A stretch of DNA of 64,000 nucleotides from assembly GCA_013298985.1 (NCBI GenBank), contig JAAFJS010000005.1:1-64000 (forward strand), given 5' to 3'. Origin of the DNA: Cytophagales bacterium (lineage in GTDB: Bacteria; Bacteroidota; Bacteroidia; Cytophagales; Thermoflexibacteraceae). A program made the position numbers and the translations under genes. This document shows positions 10,660 to 21,015 of this stretch, in pieces. Position 1 is the first letter of the stretch, and the number at the start of each line of letters is the position of its first letter. Below the pieces are notes generated by a model. The model made no database searches. It worked only from the letters and a program-made list of their open reading frames with translations, and was not told where the DNA came from.

Positions 10660-11544
10660 TTAAAATATTTCGAGCAATTCACGCAGAGAACTCACCTTGG
10701 TGGAATGTCCGAACTGCCTTGCCAGCCACTGAAAAATAGGCTGTGGCGAAGGGTTAGCGGCGCGTATTGCCTTGATAGACAGCGAGCCAGCCGATTTGGA
10801 CATTTTGTGATGCGCGCTTTCATAAAGCAGTGCATGATGCAAAAAGGTTGTGTTTGCAAATTCTTCTCTACCAAGCTGTTGCGCCAAAAAAACCTGCGCC
10901 GCAGTAGAATTTATCAAGTCTTGCCCGCGCACCACCAAGTTGATTCCATACCTCAAATCGTCTGAAAGTGAGGCAATTTGGTAAGCAGGAAGGTGGTCTT
11001 TGCCGCGCACTACAAAGTCGCCCATCTTTTCTGCCAAAGAAATCTCCATCTGTCCTTGCAAAATGTCTTGGAAAACAATAGGCGTAACTGGTACGCTAAT
11101 TCGCCACGCTGATTCAGTTTTTGGTGATGATAATTTATTCATAGTCAGTATATTACTCCTGCACGTACCCGCGTAAAGCCCATTGATAGCATTGCGCTGA
11201 ATGGTTGTTCGTGAGCAGTTACATTCAAAGATAGGTGCTTGTTTGTCAAGGAGTTGGCTTAATATATTTTCGTAATCATTGATTCGTGTTTCTTGGGAAA
11301 AATTTGCCAAAAAATCTGCTGTTCCGCTTGCTCCTTCATCATAATCCAGCCTTAACCATTCCAGCGTACTAAAAATATCGTCCAAGTATTCTATTCGGCG
11401 GCGTTTGCTGTCCAAATCGTCTATTCGCAAAAGCAAATATCCTTGTTTCTTCCTGACTATCAGCCAAGTAAGCACAAAAGAAAAGACGTTGCCTAAGTGC
11501 AAAAAACCGCTTGGCGTGGGTGCTATGCGCGAACAAATTTGCAT
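10660..11544 (-). CDS. gluQ: Glutamyl-Q tRNA(Asp) synthetase (short GluRS paralogue)
   Basis: RIAPTPSGFLHLGN (HIGH-type), HKMSKSAGS (KMSKS), 294 aa, no anticodon-binding domain. Confidence 0.8.
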   Translation of the reverse strand: MQICSRIAPTPSGFLHLGNVFSFVLTWLIVRKKQGYLLLRIDDLDSKRRRIEYLDDIFSTLEWLRLDYDEGASGTADFLANFSQETRINDYENILSQLLDKQAPIFECNCSRTTIQRNAINGLYAGTCRSNILTMNKLSSPKTESAWRISVPVTPIVFQDILQGQMEISLAEKMGDFVVRGKDHLPAYQIASLSDDLRYGINLVVRGQDLINSTAAQVFLAQQLGREEFANTTFLHHALLYESAHHKMSKSAGSLSIKAIRAANPSPQPIFQWLARQFGHSTKVSSLRELLEIF

Positions 11545-11683
11545 TTTTCTTGATTTTTAGTTTTCAAAAATAGAAATTTTTAGGGTGTTTTCCCATTTTT
11601 GTTTTGTAAATTTTTATAATCGGTCGACAGAAAATCAATTTGCATATTTTTTGCACTGAGCTTAGAAATACTTTTAGGCATAC

Positions 11684-12178
11684 ATGAAATATAAAATTTT
11701 TCTTCTTTTTTTATTATTAACGTATTCATTTTCAGTATTTTCTCAAAATAGTGAAGGCTGGGAATTTGCTTCGTGGAGCATGAAGCTCAAGCAGGTGCAG
11801 GATTCACTGTACGAAAAACAAATTGACTACACCTATTCTTTGCACGAAGGCAAGGGGGCTTTTGTGAAGGTAAGTGTGGCGGATTATCAGGGCTGGGCAG
11901 TGGATTTGCTTTTTGCAATGGAAACGCAACTGCTCTACCAAGTGTCGACCAAGAAAAAATTTGCGCGGAACGAAGTCCAAAAAGCAGAAAAAGAACTGGA
12001 AACGGTAACAGATTATATGCGTGAAAGCTGGGGTGTGCCAATAAAGGAAATGGCGGATAAATCTGCGCCTTTTTGTCAGTATGAATATGTGTGGGAGTTA
12101 GAAAAAACCAAGATTACGATTAATTACTGCAATACGTCAAGCATTGCCCTGAATGTGATATTTTTCTCTAAAAAGTAA
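11684..12178 (+). CDS. Secreted hypothetical protein
   Basis: 164-aa ORF with signal peptide MKYKIFLLFLLLTYSFSVFSQ. Confidence 0.65.
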   Translation: MKYKIFLLFLLLTYSFSVFSQNSEGWEFASWSMKLKQVQDSLYEKQIDYTYSLHEGKGAFVKVSVADYQGWAVDLLFAMETQLLYQVSTKKKFARNEVQKAEKELETVTDYMRESWGVPIKEMADKSAPFCQYEYVWELEKTKITINYCNTSSIALNVIFFSKK

Positions 12179-12205
12179 AAAACACTCAAATTTTGTTAAA
12201 AAAGA

Positions 12206-12232
12206 AAGACTTGCGCTGTGTAAGTCTTTTTT
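12206..12232 (+). terminator. Intrinsic terminator
   Basis: aagactt...aagtctt followed by T tract. Confidence 0.65.
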
Positions 12233-12289
12233 ATTTTACATTTGATTAATCAATGATACAATCCAATTTTTCCATCTTAACAAATCCAA

Positions 12290-15236
12290 ATGATGAAAAC
12301 GCTTAAAAAGTTTCACTGCTTTTTCTTGGTTTTATTATGCACGCTGTCTGCGGTTTTTGCCCAAGAAGCGACTGATTTTAAGTTGCCTGTGCCTAATGAC
12401 CCCGCAGTGCGCGTGGGCAAGCTACCCAATGGCATGACCTACTATCTCCGCAACAATGGCAAGCCTGCCAAGCGCGTAGAGATGCGACTGGCGGTCAATG
12501 CAGGGGCAATGCAAGAGGACGAGAACCAGCTTGGGCTGGCGCATTTTTCTGAGCATATGCTATTTAATGGCACTAAAAATTTCCCAAAAAATGATTTGGT
12601 GAAGTTTCTGCAATCTACGGGCGTGCGATTTGGGGCGGATTTGAATGCCTACACGAGTTTTGACGAAACGGTGTATATGCTTACACTTCCTTCCGATTCG
12701 GCAACGATTTTGGAGAAAGGCTTTCAGGTATTAGAAGACTGGGCGAGCCAAGCCTCTTTTGATGACGCAGAGATTAACAAAGAACGCGGCGTGGTGATTG
12801 AGGAATGGCGACTGGGGCGTGGTGCAAGCCAGCGTATGCGCGACAAATATTTTTCTGTACTTTTCAAGGATTCGCGTTATGCGAATCGATTGCCTATCGG
12901 GACGAAGGAAATATTGGAAACATTTAAACCCGAAACCATCAAAAAATATTACAAAGACTGGTACAGACCTGATTTGATGGCGATTGTGGTGGTGGGTGAT
13001 ATGGATTTGAACGAAATGGAAAAAAAGGTAAAAACACATTTTGGGAGAATCAAGCCTGCGGACAAAAAAGCACGCAAAAAAGAAGAATATGCCGTTCCTG
13101 ACCACAAAGAAACCTATATTTCTATCTTGACAGACAAGGAAGCGACCAATGTGCAAGTCCAAGTTCTTTACAAACACCCATCTATGAAAATGAATACGCG
13201 TGAGGATATGCGTAAGCGTATGGTTCACTCGCTTTACAACGGAATGTTTGGACAGCGATTTGACGAATTGCGCCAGTTGGCAGCACCGCCATTTATCTTT
13301 GCCGCCTCATCTTATGGTGGTTTTGTGCGTACCAAAGATGTGTATTCTTCCTTTGCCGTTGCCAGCGAAACGGGTGCGGAACTTGCTTTGAAAACTGTTT
13401 TGGAGGAAAACCAACGCGTCAAAAAATTTGGCTTTACACAAGGCGAACTTGACCGCTATAAAAAAGTATTGCTCAAAAGATATGAACAAAACTTCAACGA
13501 ACGCGACAAGACTGAATCTGAACGCTTTGCCGAAGAATATGTTGCCTTGTACTTAGAAAATGAACCTTCTCCAGGGATTGAGTTTGAGTACGAATTTTAT
13601 AAAAAATACATTGCCGAAGTAACGCTGGCAGAGGTAAACGAACTCGCCAAAAAGTGGATTACGCCTGAAAATCGCGTAGTTATCATCACTGCACCAGAAA
13701 AAGAAACCGTCAAACTCCCTACGGAAGAGCGCGTGCGTGCCATGCTTTTGCAAACGGCAACGGCATCTTTGAAACCGTATGAGGACAAGGCAGTGGCTAC
13801 TTCGCTGATGACGCAACTCCCTACCGCAGGGAAAGTTACGGCGGAGAAAAAAGTGGAAGCTGTTGGCGTTACCGAACTTACACTTTCTAACGGCGTAAAA
13901 GTAATTTTGAAACCTACGGACTTCAAAAATGACGAAGTTTTGGTTTCTGCGTACAGCCTTGGCGGTCAGTCGCTGTATGCTGATGCAGAAATGTATGATG
14001 CTCAGTATGCCAGCCAAATTATTGCCCAAAGTGGCGTTTCTACTTATTCCACGCCCGATTTGACCAAAATGATGTCAGGCAAAACGGTAAGAATCAGCCC
14101 TTCTGTCGGACAGCTTACCGAAGGTTTCAGTGGCAACTTTTCACCTGCCGACACAGAAACTGCCTTGCAGATGATAAATCTATATTTCACGCAACCGCGC
14201 AAGGACGATGAGGCTTTTAAGTCTTTCGTGAGCAAAAACAAGGCGCAGTGGCAAAACATGATGTCCAATCCTCAGTTCTTTTTCTTGGGAGAACTTTCAA
14301 AAATTACTTCTCAAAACCACCCACGCGGCGGCGGATTGCCCAAGCCAGAGGATTTTGACAAAATAAACTACGAACGTGCTTTCCAGATTTACAAAGAACG
14401 CTTTGCAGATGCCAGCGATTTTACTTTCCTTTTTGTGGGGAGCTTTGAGGTAGAAAAAATGAAACCCCTCTTAGAAACCTACTTAGGAAGTTTGCCTTCT
14501 ACCAATCGTAAAGAAACATGGAAAGATTTGGGCATCAGACCGCCCAAAGGTATGCTGGAAAAAGAGATTCTAAAAGGTACTGACCCCAAAAGTCAGGTAG
14601 CCTTGATTTTTACGGGCGAGGCGGCGTACAGCAGAAAAGAAGCGTATTTGCTTTCTTCTTTGGCTGACTTGCTCAATATCAAGCTGATAGAAAGTGTACG
14701 CGAAGACTGACCCCAAAAGTCAGGTAGCGTTGATTTTTACAGGCGAGGCGGCGTACAGCAGAAAAGAAGCGTATTTGCTTTCTTCTTTGGCTGACTTGCT
14801 CAATATCAAGCTGATAGAAAGTGTACGCGAAGAGCAGGGCGGCGTGTATGGAATCAATGCTTTTGGTGGACTCAACAAGTTGCCTTACAACAGTTTCTCC
14901 TGCCAAATTCAGTTCCCCTGCGCGCCTGAGAATGTGGACAAGCTGATTAAAGTCGCGCTGGGAGATGTGCAGAAAATCCAAGAAAAAGGACCCGAAGAAG
15001 CCGACGTAAACAAGGTCAAAGAAACGCAAAGACGCAGTAGAGAAACCAACTTGAAAGAAAACCGCTTCTGGCTGAACCAGTTACAATCTTATTATTTTCA
15101 GGGTGAAGACCCCTCTCAAATTTTGGGTGGCGAAAAAAGCACTGAGGGCTTGACGGCAAAAGATTTGCAAGAAACTGCAAAAAAATATTTTAACTTGAAT
15201 AGTTATATGAAGGTGGTTTTGAAACCTGAAAAATAG
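12290..15236 (+). CDS. M16 family metallopeptidase (PqqL-like); frame broken by a 127-bp tandem duplication
   Basis: HFSEHMLFNG (HxxEH), two-domain M16 layout. ORFs 12290..14710 and 14694..15236 merge when one copy of 14579-14705/14706-14832 is removed. Confidence 0.9.
14579..14832. repeat. 127-bp near-perfect direct tandem duplication
   Basis: 14579-14705 vs 14706-14832; two mismatches seen by eye (gcCttg/gcGttg, acGggc/acAggc). Confidence 0.95.
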
Positions 15237-15335
15237 GGATATTAATTTTTTTCTATCTTAGCGCAAACTACTTGTTTTTGAGGGAGTTTGCGCTAAATTT
15301 TTTTGTTTGCCTATGTTTTTTTATTAGGTTTGAAA

Positions 15336-16628
15336 ATGAAAAACTCATTCCTCCGTCTGTGGCTTTCCAAAGCCAGTCCGTTTATTTTTTCCCTTTATGC
15401 AAGTGTGGTTGCGTTTTGCGCCTATACGTGTATTTTCTCATTCAGAAAACCTTTTACTGTCGCTACTTTTGAGGGGCTGACCTTTTTAGAAATTGACTAT
15501 AAAATTTGGCTCATCAGCGTCCAAGTCCTTGGTTATATGATTTCTAAGATTATTGGCATTAAAGTCATCGCTGAAATGTCAGGCGAAAAACGGGCGTTGG
15601 GCATTTTTCTGATGATTGCCGTTGCAGGCTTGTCTTTGGTGGGATTTGCCTTTGTTCCTGCGCCGTATAATATTGCTTTTATGTTTTTGAATGGATTGCC
15701 TTTGGGCATGGGCTGGGGGTTTATGCTCGGATATTTGGAGGGAAGGCGCGTTACCGAAGTGCTAAGTGCTGGATTATCAGTGAGTTTTATTTTTTCATCA
15801 GGGTTTTCCAAAAGCATTGGAAAGTTGGTGATGGAAAGCTGGGGTTTCTCTGAGTTTATGATGCCTTTGGTCGTAGCAGGCTTATTTTCAGTACCTTTGG
15901 TGGGATTTGTGTATCTTTTAGACCAGCTTCCGCCGCCTTCGGCACTCGACGAACAGCAACGCACCAAACGCCAACCCATGAACGCAAAAGAACGCATTAC
16001 TTTTGTGAAAACTTTTTTGGGAGGCTTGGTTTTGCTAATCCTAAGTTACATATTTCTAACTGTTTACAGAGAATTTCGGGACAACTACGCCGCAGAGATT
16101 TGGAAAGCACTGGGCTATGGCTCCTCCGCCAACATTTTCACCTTGACCGAAACGCCCGTCGCACTTTGTGTGATGTTTTGCGTCAGCTTGGTGATGGCAG
16201 TCAAGGACAATCTTAAAGCATTGATAATTAATCACTTGATGATTTTGACGGGTTTTATGCTGGTAGGATTAAGCACGTTTGCCTTTCAGCAAGGATTTAT
16301 TAGCCCGATTTGGTGGATAATGTTGGTAGGATTGGGCTTGTATTTGGGCTATGTCCCCTTCAATAGCGTACTTTTTGACAGACTCATTGCCACCTTCCAG
16401 TACGTGAGTAATGTGGGTTTCCTGATTTATTTGGCAGATTCCTTTGGTTATTTGGGCAGTATTAGCGTGCTTTTTTACAAAAACTTTGGCGGGCTGGAGG
16501 TCAGTTGGTTAGATTTTTTTATTCGCATGAGCTATATCGTTTCCTTTGCTGGCAGCCTACTCGTGGCTGGCTCGCTGTGGTATTTTTTGAGGAAATACAG
16601 TAAAAATGCCAATCCAGTTGCGAATTAG
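15336..16628 (+). CDS. DUF5690-type MFS-like membrane protein
   Basis: About 12 TM segments; MKNSFLRLWLSKASPFIFSLYASVVAFCAYTCIFSFRKPFTVATFEG. Confidence 0.75.
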   Translation: MKNSFLRLWLSKASPFIFSLYASVVAFCAYTCIFSFRKPFTVATFEGLTFLEIDYKIWLISVQVLGYMISKIIGIKVIAEMSGEKRALGIFLMIAVAGLSLVGFAFVPAPYNIAFMFLNGLPLGMGWGFMLGYLEGRRVTEVLSAGLSVSFIFSSGFSKSIGKLVMESWGFSEFMMPLVVAGLFSVPLVGFVYLLDQLPPPSALDEQQRTKRQPMNAKERITFVKTFLGGLVLLILSYIFLTVYREFRDNYAAEIWKALGYGSSANIFTLTETPVALCVMFCVSLVMAVKDNLKALIINHLMILTGFMLVGLSTFAFQQGFISPIWWIMLVGLGLYLGYVPFNSVLFDRLIATFQYVSNVGFLIYLADSFGYLGSISVLFYKNFGGLEVSWLDFFIRMSYIVSFAGSLLVAGSLWYFLRKYSKNANPVAN

Positions 16629-16667
16629 CGCATGAGTAAATGTAACATTAGCCTGCCCAATATGTAA

Positions 16668-17066
16668 TTAGGGATTAAAAGTAAAAAAATAATTGGCAAA
16701 GAAATTCCAAAAAGCGGTAATGCCTATGGCTACTAACTTGGCAATATAAAACTTGACTTTCAGTTTTTGATGAACAATATAGACAATCAAATTGTTGATT
16801 ATCAGCCCAATACCATAAATACCAATAAAGCTACTGTACTCACCAAAAATATCTTTGTTATTACTTTCAAAAGTCAGCACTTTATTGATAAAATAAACAT
16901 TGGTAGCTCCCAGCAGAAACCCAATGCTATTTGCTACATATTGATTCCACTTTAATTTGTCCTTCACAAAGTAAGTAGCCGTAAAATCTATGACCATGCC
17001 ATTGACCCCTACCACCGTAAACTTGATAAATTTGATAATTATCTCAATACTAATAATGTCGGTCAT
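16668..17066 (-). CDS. GtrA family membrane protein
   Basis: Four TM segments, FIKFTVVGVNGMVIDFTATYFVKDKLKWNQYVANSIGFLLG. Confidence 0.85.
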   Translation of the reverse strand: MTDIISIEIIIKFIKFTVVGVNGMVIDFTATYFVKDKLKWNQYVANSIGFLLGATNVYFINKVLTFESNNKDIFGEYSSFIGIYGIGLIINNLIVYIVHQKLKVKFYIAKLVAIGITAFWNFFANYFFTFNP

Positions 17067-17068
17067 AG

Positions 17069-17806
17069 CTATGATTTAAAGATTTTTTTGCTGAATAAAT
17101 TGTATTTTAGGATACAGTAAATAGCTCGAACACCATCTTTCCAGCCAATTTTTTTCCCTTCCTCGTAGGTTCTGCCGTAGTAAGAAATACCTACTTCATA
17201 AATGCGAATATTAGGCACGCGCGCAATCTTAGCTGTAACCTCTGGCTCAAACCCAAACCTATTCTCTCTCAGATATACACGCTGAATAATATCTGTTCGG
17301 AACATTTTGTAGCAGGTTTCCATGTCTGACAGGTTCAAGTTGGAGTGCAGATTGGAAAGGAAAGTAAGAAATTTGTTCCCAATGGTGTGCCAAAAAAACA
17401 AAATACGGTGAGCATTCCCACCCATAAAGCGCGAGCCATATACCACATCAGCAAAACCGTCAAGAACGGGTTGAAGCAAAATATTATATTCTTGTGGGTC
17501 ATATTCTAAGTCCGCATCTTGGATAATCAGATATTCGCCTGTCGACTTCATAATACCTGAATGTAGAGCTGCCCCCTTTCCTTTATTGACCTCATGCTTA
17601 AAATATTGAATATCCAACTCAGGATTTTCTTTCATGTAGTTTAAAATAGCCTCCTCTGTATTATCCTTTGAGCAATCATTGATAATAATAACCTCCTTGG
17701 CAATATCCGCAGTGAGCTTGACCGCTTTTACTTTGTTTAGTATCCTATGTATGGTTCTTCCCTCATTGTACGCGGGAATAACTATTGAGAGCTTTTTTAT
17801 TTCCAT
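17069..17806 (-). CDS. Glycosyltransferase family 2 (polyprenyl-phosphate mannosyltransferase-like)
   Basis: LSIVIPAYNEGRTIHRILNKV; IQDADLEYDP; METCYKMFR. Confidence 0.9.
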   Translation of the reverse strand: MEIKKLSIVIPAYNEGRTIHRILNKVKAVKLTADIAKEVIIINDCSKDNTEEAILNYMKENPELDIQYFKHEVNKGKGAALHSGIMKSTGEYLIIQDADLEYDPQEYNILLQPVLDGFADVVYGSRFMGGNAHRILFFWHTIGNKFLTFLSNLHSNLNLSDMETCYKMFRTDIIQRVYLRENRFGFEPEVTAKIARVPNIRIYEVGISYYGRTYEEGKKIGWKDGVRAIYCILKYNLFSKKIFKS

Positions 17807-17994
17807 TGTAGATATAAAACAAATTTGATATTATTGTGCGCTAATTAGCTGGATTGTCAGTAATTATGATGTTGAAATACAATTTTTGGGTCAAAAATAT
17901 CAAAATTAGTTTTAAAACCACGTACATCTCGCTTTTTCGTGTATTATTTTTATTTGAAAGTGTAGTTCTAATTACCGCTTTTCAAAAATTTCAT

Positions 17995-18002
17995 TAACTT
18001 TG
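17995..18002 (+). promoter_or_regulatory. Putative Bacteroidota -7 element (TAnnTTTG)
   Basis: TAACTTTG about 30 nt upstream of ATG 18031. Confidence 0.5.
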
Positions 18003-18030
18003 TTTTCAATCATTTAGCGCAACAGTAAAT

Positions 18031-19464
18031 ATGAATATGACTGATTTTACACTCTTTTTGGGCAGATTTCACCCTACATTCTTACACCTGCCCATTGGTT
18101 TCTTGCTCATCGCTTTTGGCATGGAAATTTTTTCACGTTTCCATAAGTACGCACACCTGCGCTACTCGGTCAGTTTTGTACTTTTCTTTGGTACGGTGTC
18201 TGCCATTATTGCCGCACTCATGGGCTATTTTTTGGCAAAAGAAGGAGGCTATAATGAAGATTTGCTATTGATACACAAATGGTTAGGCATTGGTACGGCA
18301 GTAATGTCTGCCTTTTTGCTTTTCCTCAGATGGCGCATGAATAATCGCCCCGAATTGATTTTTTCCAAGAGCTACATTTCTCTTTGGCTAATGCTGATTT
18401 TGACGCTGACCTTTGCAGGACATTACGGCGGCTCGCTGACACATGGCGAAAATTATCTCACCGAACACCTCCCTTCTCCACTCAAACAGATGGCAGGAAT
18501 CTCCCAAACGGTGAAAAAAGACCGCAAAAAACCTGAAAATATCAACGAAGCAGTCGTATTTGAAGATGTAATTTTGCCAATTTTGGAAAAAAAATGCCAA
18601 CAATGCCACAATGACGAAAAAACCAAAGGCGGTTTGAAAATGCTCAACGCAGAAACTTTGATGAAAGGTGGCGAACATGGCGAAGTTTTCAAAGCGGGCA
18701 ATGCCAAAGAAAGTGAACTTTTTATCGTGGTCAATTTGCCTCGCCAAGATGACCATGCCATGCCCCCTGACGGCAAAGAGCCACTAACAGAAGACGAAAT
18801 CAAGCTCATGGGCTGGTGGATAGACCAAGGCGCAGATTTTAAGAAAAAAGTCATGGAACACACTGTTTCTGAGGAGATTGCAAAGGTACTGGGCGTGAGT
18901 GGCGCACCCGCGAGCGCGATGAAAGCAAGCGTGCCAGACATCTTGCCTACATTACAAGCCAAACCTGCGGAAAATGCTGTGATTGAATCACTTAGAAAAC
19001 AAAACATAGACATCAATCCCATTGCCAATGAATCATCTTTCTTACAGGTAAAAATAAATCAAGACCTCACTGACCAACAACTTGATGCTCTCCAAAAGAT
19101 TGCAGAACAAATTACTTGGCTGGATTTGAAACGCACTAATATTAGTGATAACCAATTAGTTAAACTCAAAAACTTCAAAAATCTAACTGAATTGCGATTA
19201 GAACTCACTGCCATCACTGACGACGGATTGAAGCACTTAGAAACCCTGACCAACTTGCAGTATCTCAATCTCTACGGTACAAAAGTCAGCAACAAAGGAT
19301 TAAAATCATTAGGACAATTCCCACACCTGCGAAGTGTGTATTTGTGGCAAACAAGCGTAACCCAAGAAGGCATAAAGGAATTGCAAACAGAAAGACCTCG
19401 TTTAAAAATAGAGTTGGGGTTAGACAAAATAGCATTAGATAGCTTGACTACCAAGAAGTTATGA
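18031..19464 (+). CDS. DUF2231-like membrane domain + c-type cytochrome (CHND) domain + leucine-rich repeats
   Basis: Multi-TM N-terminus; ILPILEKKCQQCHNDEKTKGGLKM; C-terminal LRRs (LKNFKNLTELRLELTAITDDGLKHLETLTNLQYLNLYGTKVSNKGLK). Confidence 0.85.
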   Translation: MNMTDFTLFLGRFHPTFLHLPIGFLLIAFGMEIFSRFHKYAHLRYSVSFVLFFGTVSAIIAALMGYFLAKEGGYNEDLLLIHKWLGIGTAVMSAFLLFLRWRMNNRPELIFSKSYISLWLMLILTLTFAGHYGGSLTHGENYLTEHLPSPLKQMAGISQTVKKDRKKPENINEAVVFEDVILPILEKKCQQCHNDEKTKGGLKMLNAETLMKGGEHGEVFKAGNAKESELFIVVNLPRQDDHAMPPDGKEPLTEDEIKLMGWWIDQGADFKKKVMEHTVSEEIAKVLGVSGAPASAMKASVPDILPTLQAKPAENAVIESLRKQNIDINPIANESSFLQVKINQDLTDQQLDALQKIAEQITWLDLKRTNISDNQLVKLKNFKNLTELRLELTAITDDGLKHLETLTNLQYLNLYGTKVSNKGLKSLGQFPHLRSVYLWQTSVTQEGIKELQTERPRLKIELGLDKIALDSLTTKKL

Positions 19465-21011
19465 AAAATGAAAAATATTTTGTAGGGCTTGCCTTTTTCC
19501 TCATTTGGTTTTGTCTGTTTTATTTTTCAGGCATTTTGAATGCAGGATTTCATTTGACTGATGACCACGAAATTGTACTTTTTAATGATTTGCTGAAAAA
19601 TCAAAACCCTTTTTCATTGACAATAGATGAAACAAAAGCAGACTTTCTCACACGCTTTCGTCCTTTTTATTATGCACATAGAATACTGATTACGAGCCTC
19701 ATAGGAACAAATACGACACTCTGGGCTTCTTATTTCTGCTTGCTTGCAGTGCTGACTTCCTACTTTTTTTTCAGAGCCTTGCGGCTGCTTGGTTTTTCCA
19801 TTTTGCCTGCATTATTGTTTCCACTTTTTGCGTTTTGGGGAGAGCAAACAGCAGTATGGTGGCGGCTGGGTACTGCTGAAACATTAGGAATATTATTTGC
19901 CTCATTATCAGTCTATTGCATTGGTAAAAAGTCAAATATTGGTTTTATTATTTTCACTATTTTTGCTTCTCTGAGCAAAGAATCTTTTATTTTGATGATT
20001 CCAGCCTTAGTTTTTTGGAAAATTTGGACGGAAAGTTCATTTTCAGGGAAGGACGCAATACTGACAGCCATAAAAACAAATCTTTTGTCCATTATTTGTT
20101 TGGGAATAGTGGCACTTACTGAAATTTATTTGATTCAATCACAAACCAAATCAGAGGAAACTATATTTAATGCGACAGGTGAACAAGATGTAAGTTTTAG
20201 AAATACAATCGCAGTATATATTTTTGTTAAAATACTTACTTTTAATAAGTTAAACATTTTATTTTTAGGATTTTTGGCAGTGGTACTTTTTGCAATTTCT
20301 GATGATTTCAAAAATAGTAAACCAAAAATTATCAAAATTTTGAAAGAAATTTTCCCTGCTTTCTTGCTGGTTTTACTGATTGTCGTTCCACAGTTTGTTT
20401 TGTATGCCCGCACAGATTTGTACGAAAGATATTTGATTCCTACCACCGTAGGTTTGGCTTTTTTTGCTGTATTTTTAATACAACTAACACTGAAACAGGA
20501 TTTTATAAAACCATATTTGAAAATTGCTTTTTGTCTATTGGGCTTGGCGGGGCTTTATTTTCCTTTGGGCAAGGCATATTTTAATGGTGATGATTTTGCC
20601 CAGCAAGGCGTACAGTCCAATGCTTTTTTGCGCTTTATCAAAACCGTAACTAAGGAGGAATCAGGTATTTTGCTGGTGGTAAACCCAATGCAACACAATG
20701 AGTGGATTCATTCTTTTTACCGATTTTTAAACTCCTCAGCGTACAATCGCAAAAATATTTATCTCCAACTTTACACTTTTCCTGACTCCAATACACCGCA
20801 GGATTTGGCAGAAGCGCATAAAGCCCATGTAAGTAAATTGTTTGAAAATCAATTATTTGACTTGGCACGCGACAAAGACAAAATTAAGTGCATTGCATTT
20901 TTTCCTGCCAAGGAGGTAGAAACCAAGTTTTTGGACGAGCAAAAAGATTGGCTACAAAGCATCAATTTGGGCAAAAACGTTTTTGGAAACTTTGTAATTT
21001 ACTCCAAATAA
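19461..21011 (+). CDS. Multi-TM glycosyltransferase-like hypothetical membrane protein
   Basis: ATGA overlap with previous gene; 516-aa polytopic protein. Confidence 0.65.
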   Translation: MKNEKYFVGLAFFLIWFCLFYFSGILNAGFHLTDDHEIVLFNDLLKNQNPFSLTIDETKADFLTRFRPFYYAHRILITSLIGTNTTLWASYFCLLAVLTSYFFFRALRLLGFSILPALLFPLFAFWGEQTAVWWRLGTAETLGILFASLSVYCIGKKSNIGFIIFTIFASLSKESFILMIPALVFWKIWTESSFSGKDAILTAIKTNLLSIICLGIVALTEIYLIQSQTKSEETIFNATGEQDVSFRNTIAVYIFVKILTFNKLNILFLGFLAVVLFAISDDFKNSKPKIIKILKEIFPAFLLVLLIVVPQFVLYARTDLYERYLIPTTVGLAFFAVFLIQLTLKQDFIKPYLKIAFCLLGLAGLYFPLGKAYFNGDDFAQQGVQSNAFLRFIKTVTKEESGILLVVNPMQHNEWIHSFYRFLNSSAYNRKNIYLQLYTFPDSNTPQDLAEAHKAHVSKLFENQLFDLARDKDKIKCIAFFPAKEVETKFLDEQKDWLQSINLGKNVFGNFVIYSK

Positions 21012-21015
21012 AAAC

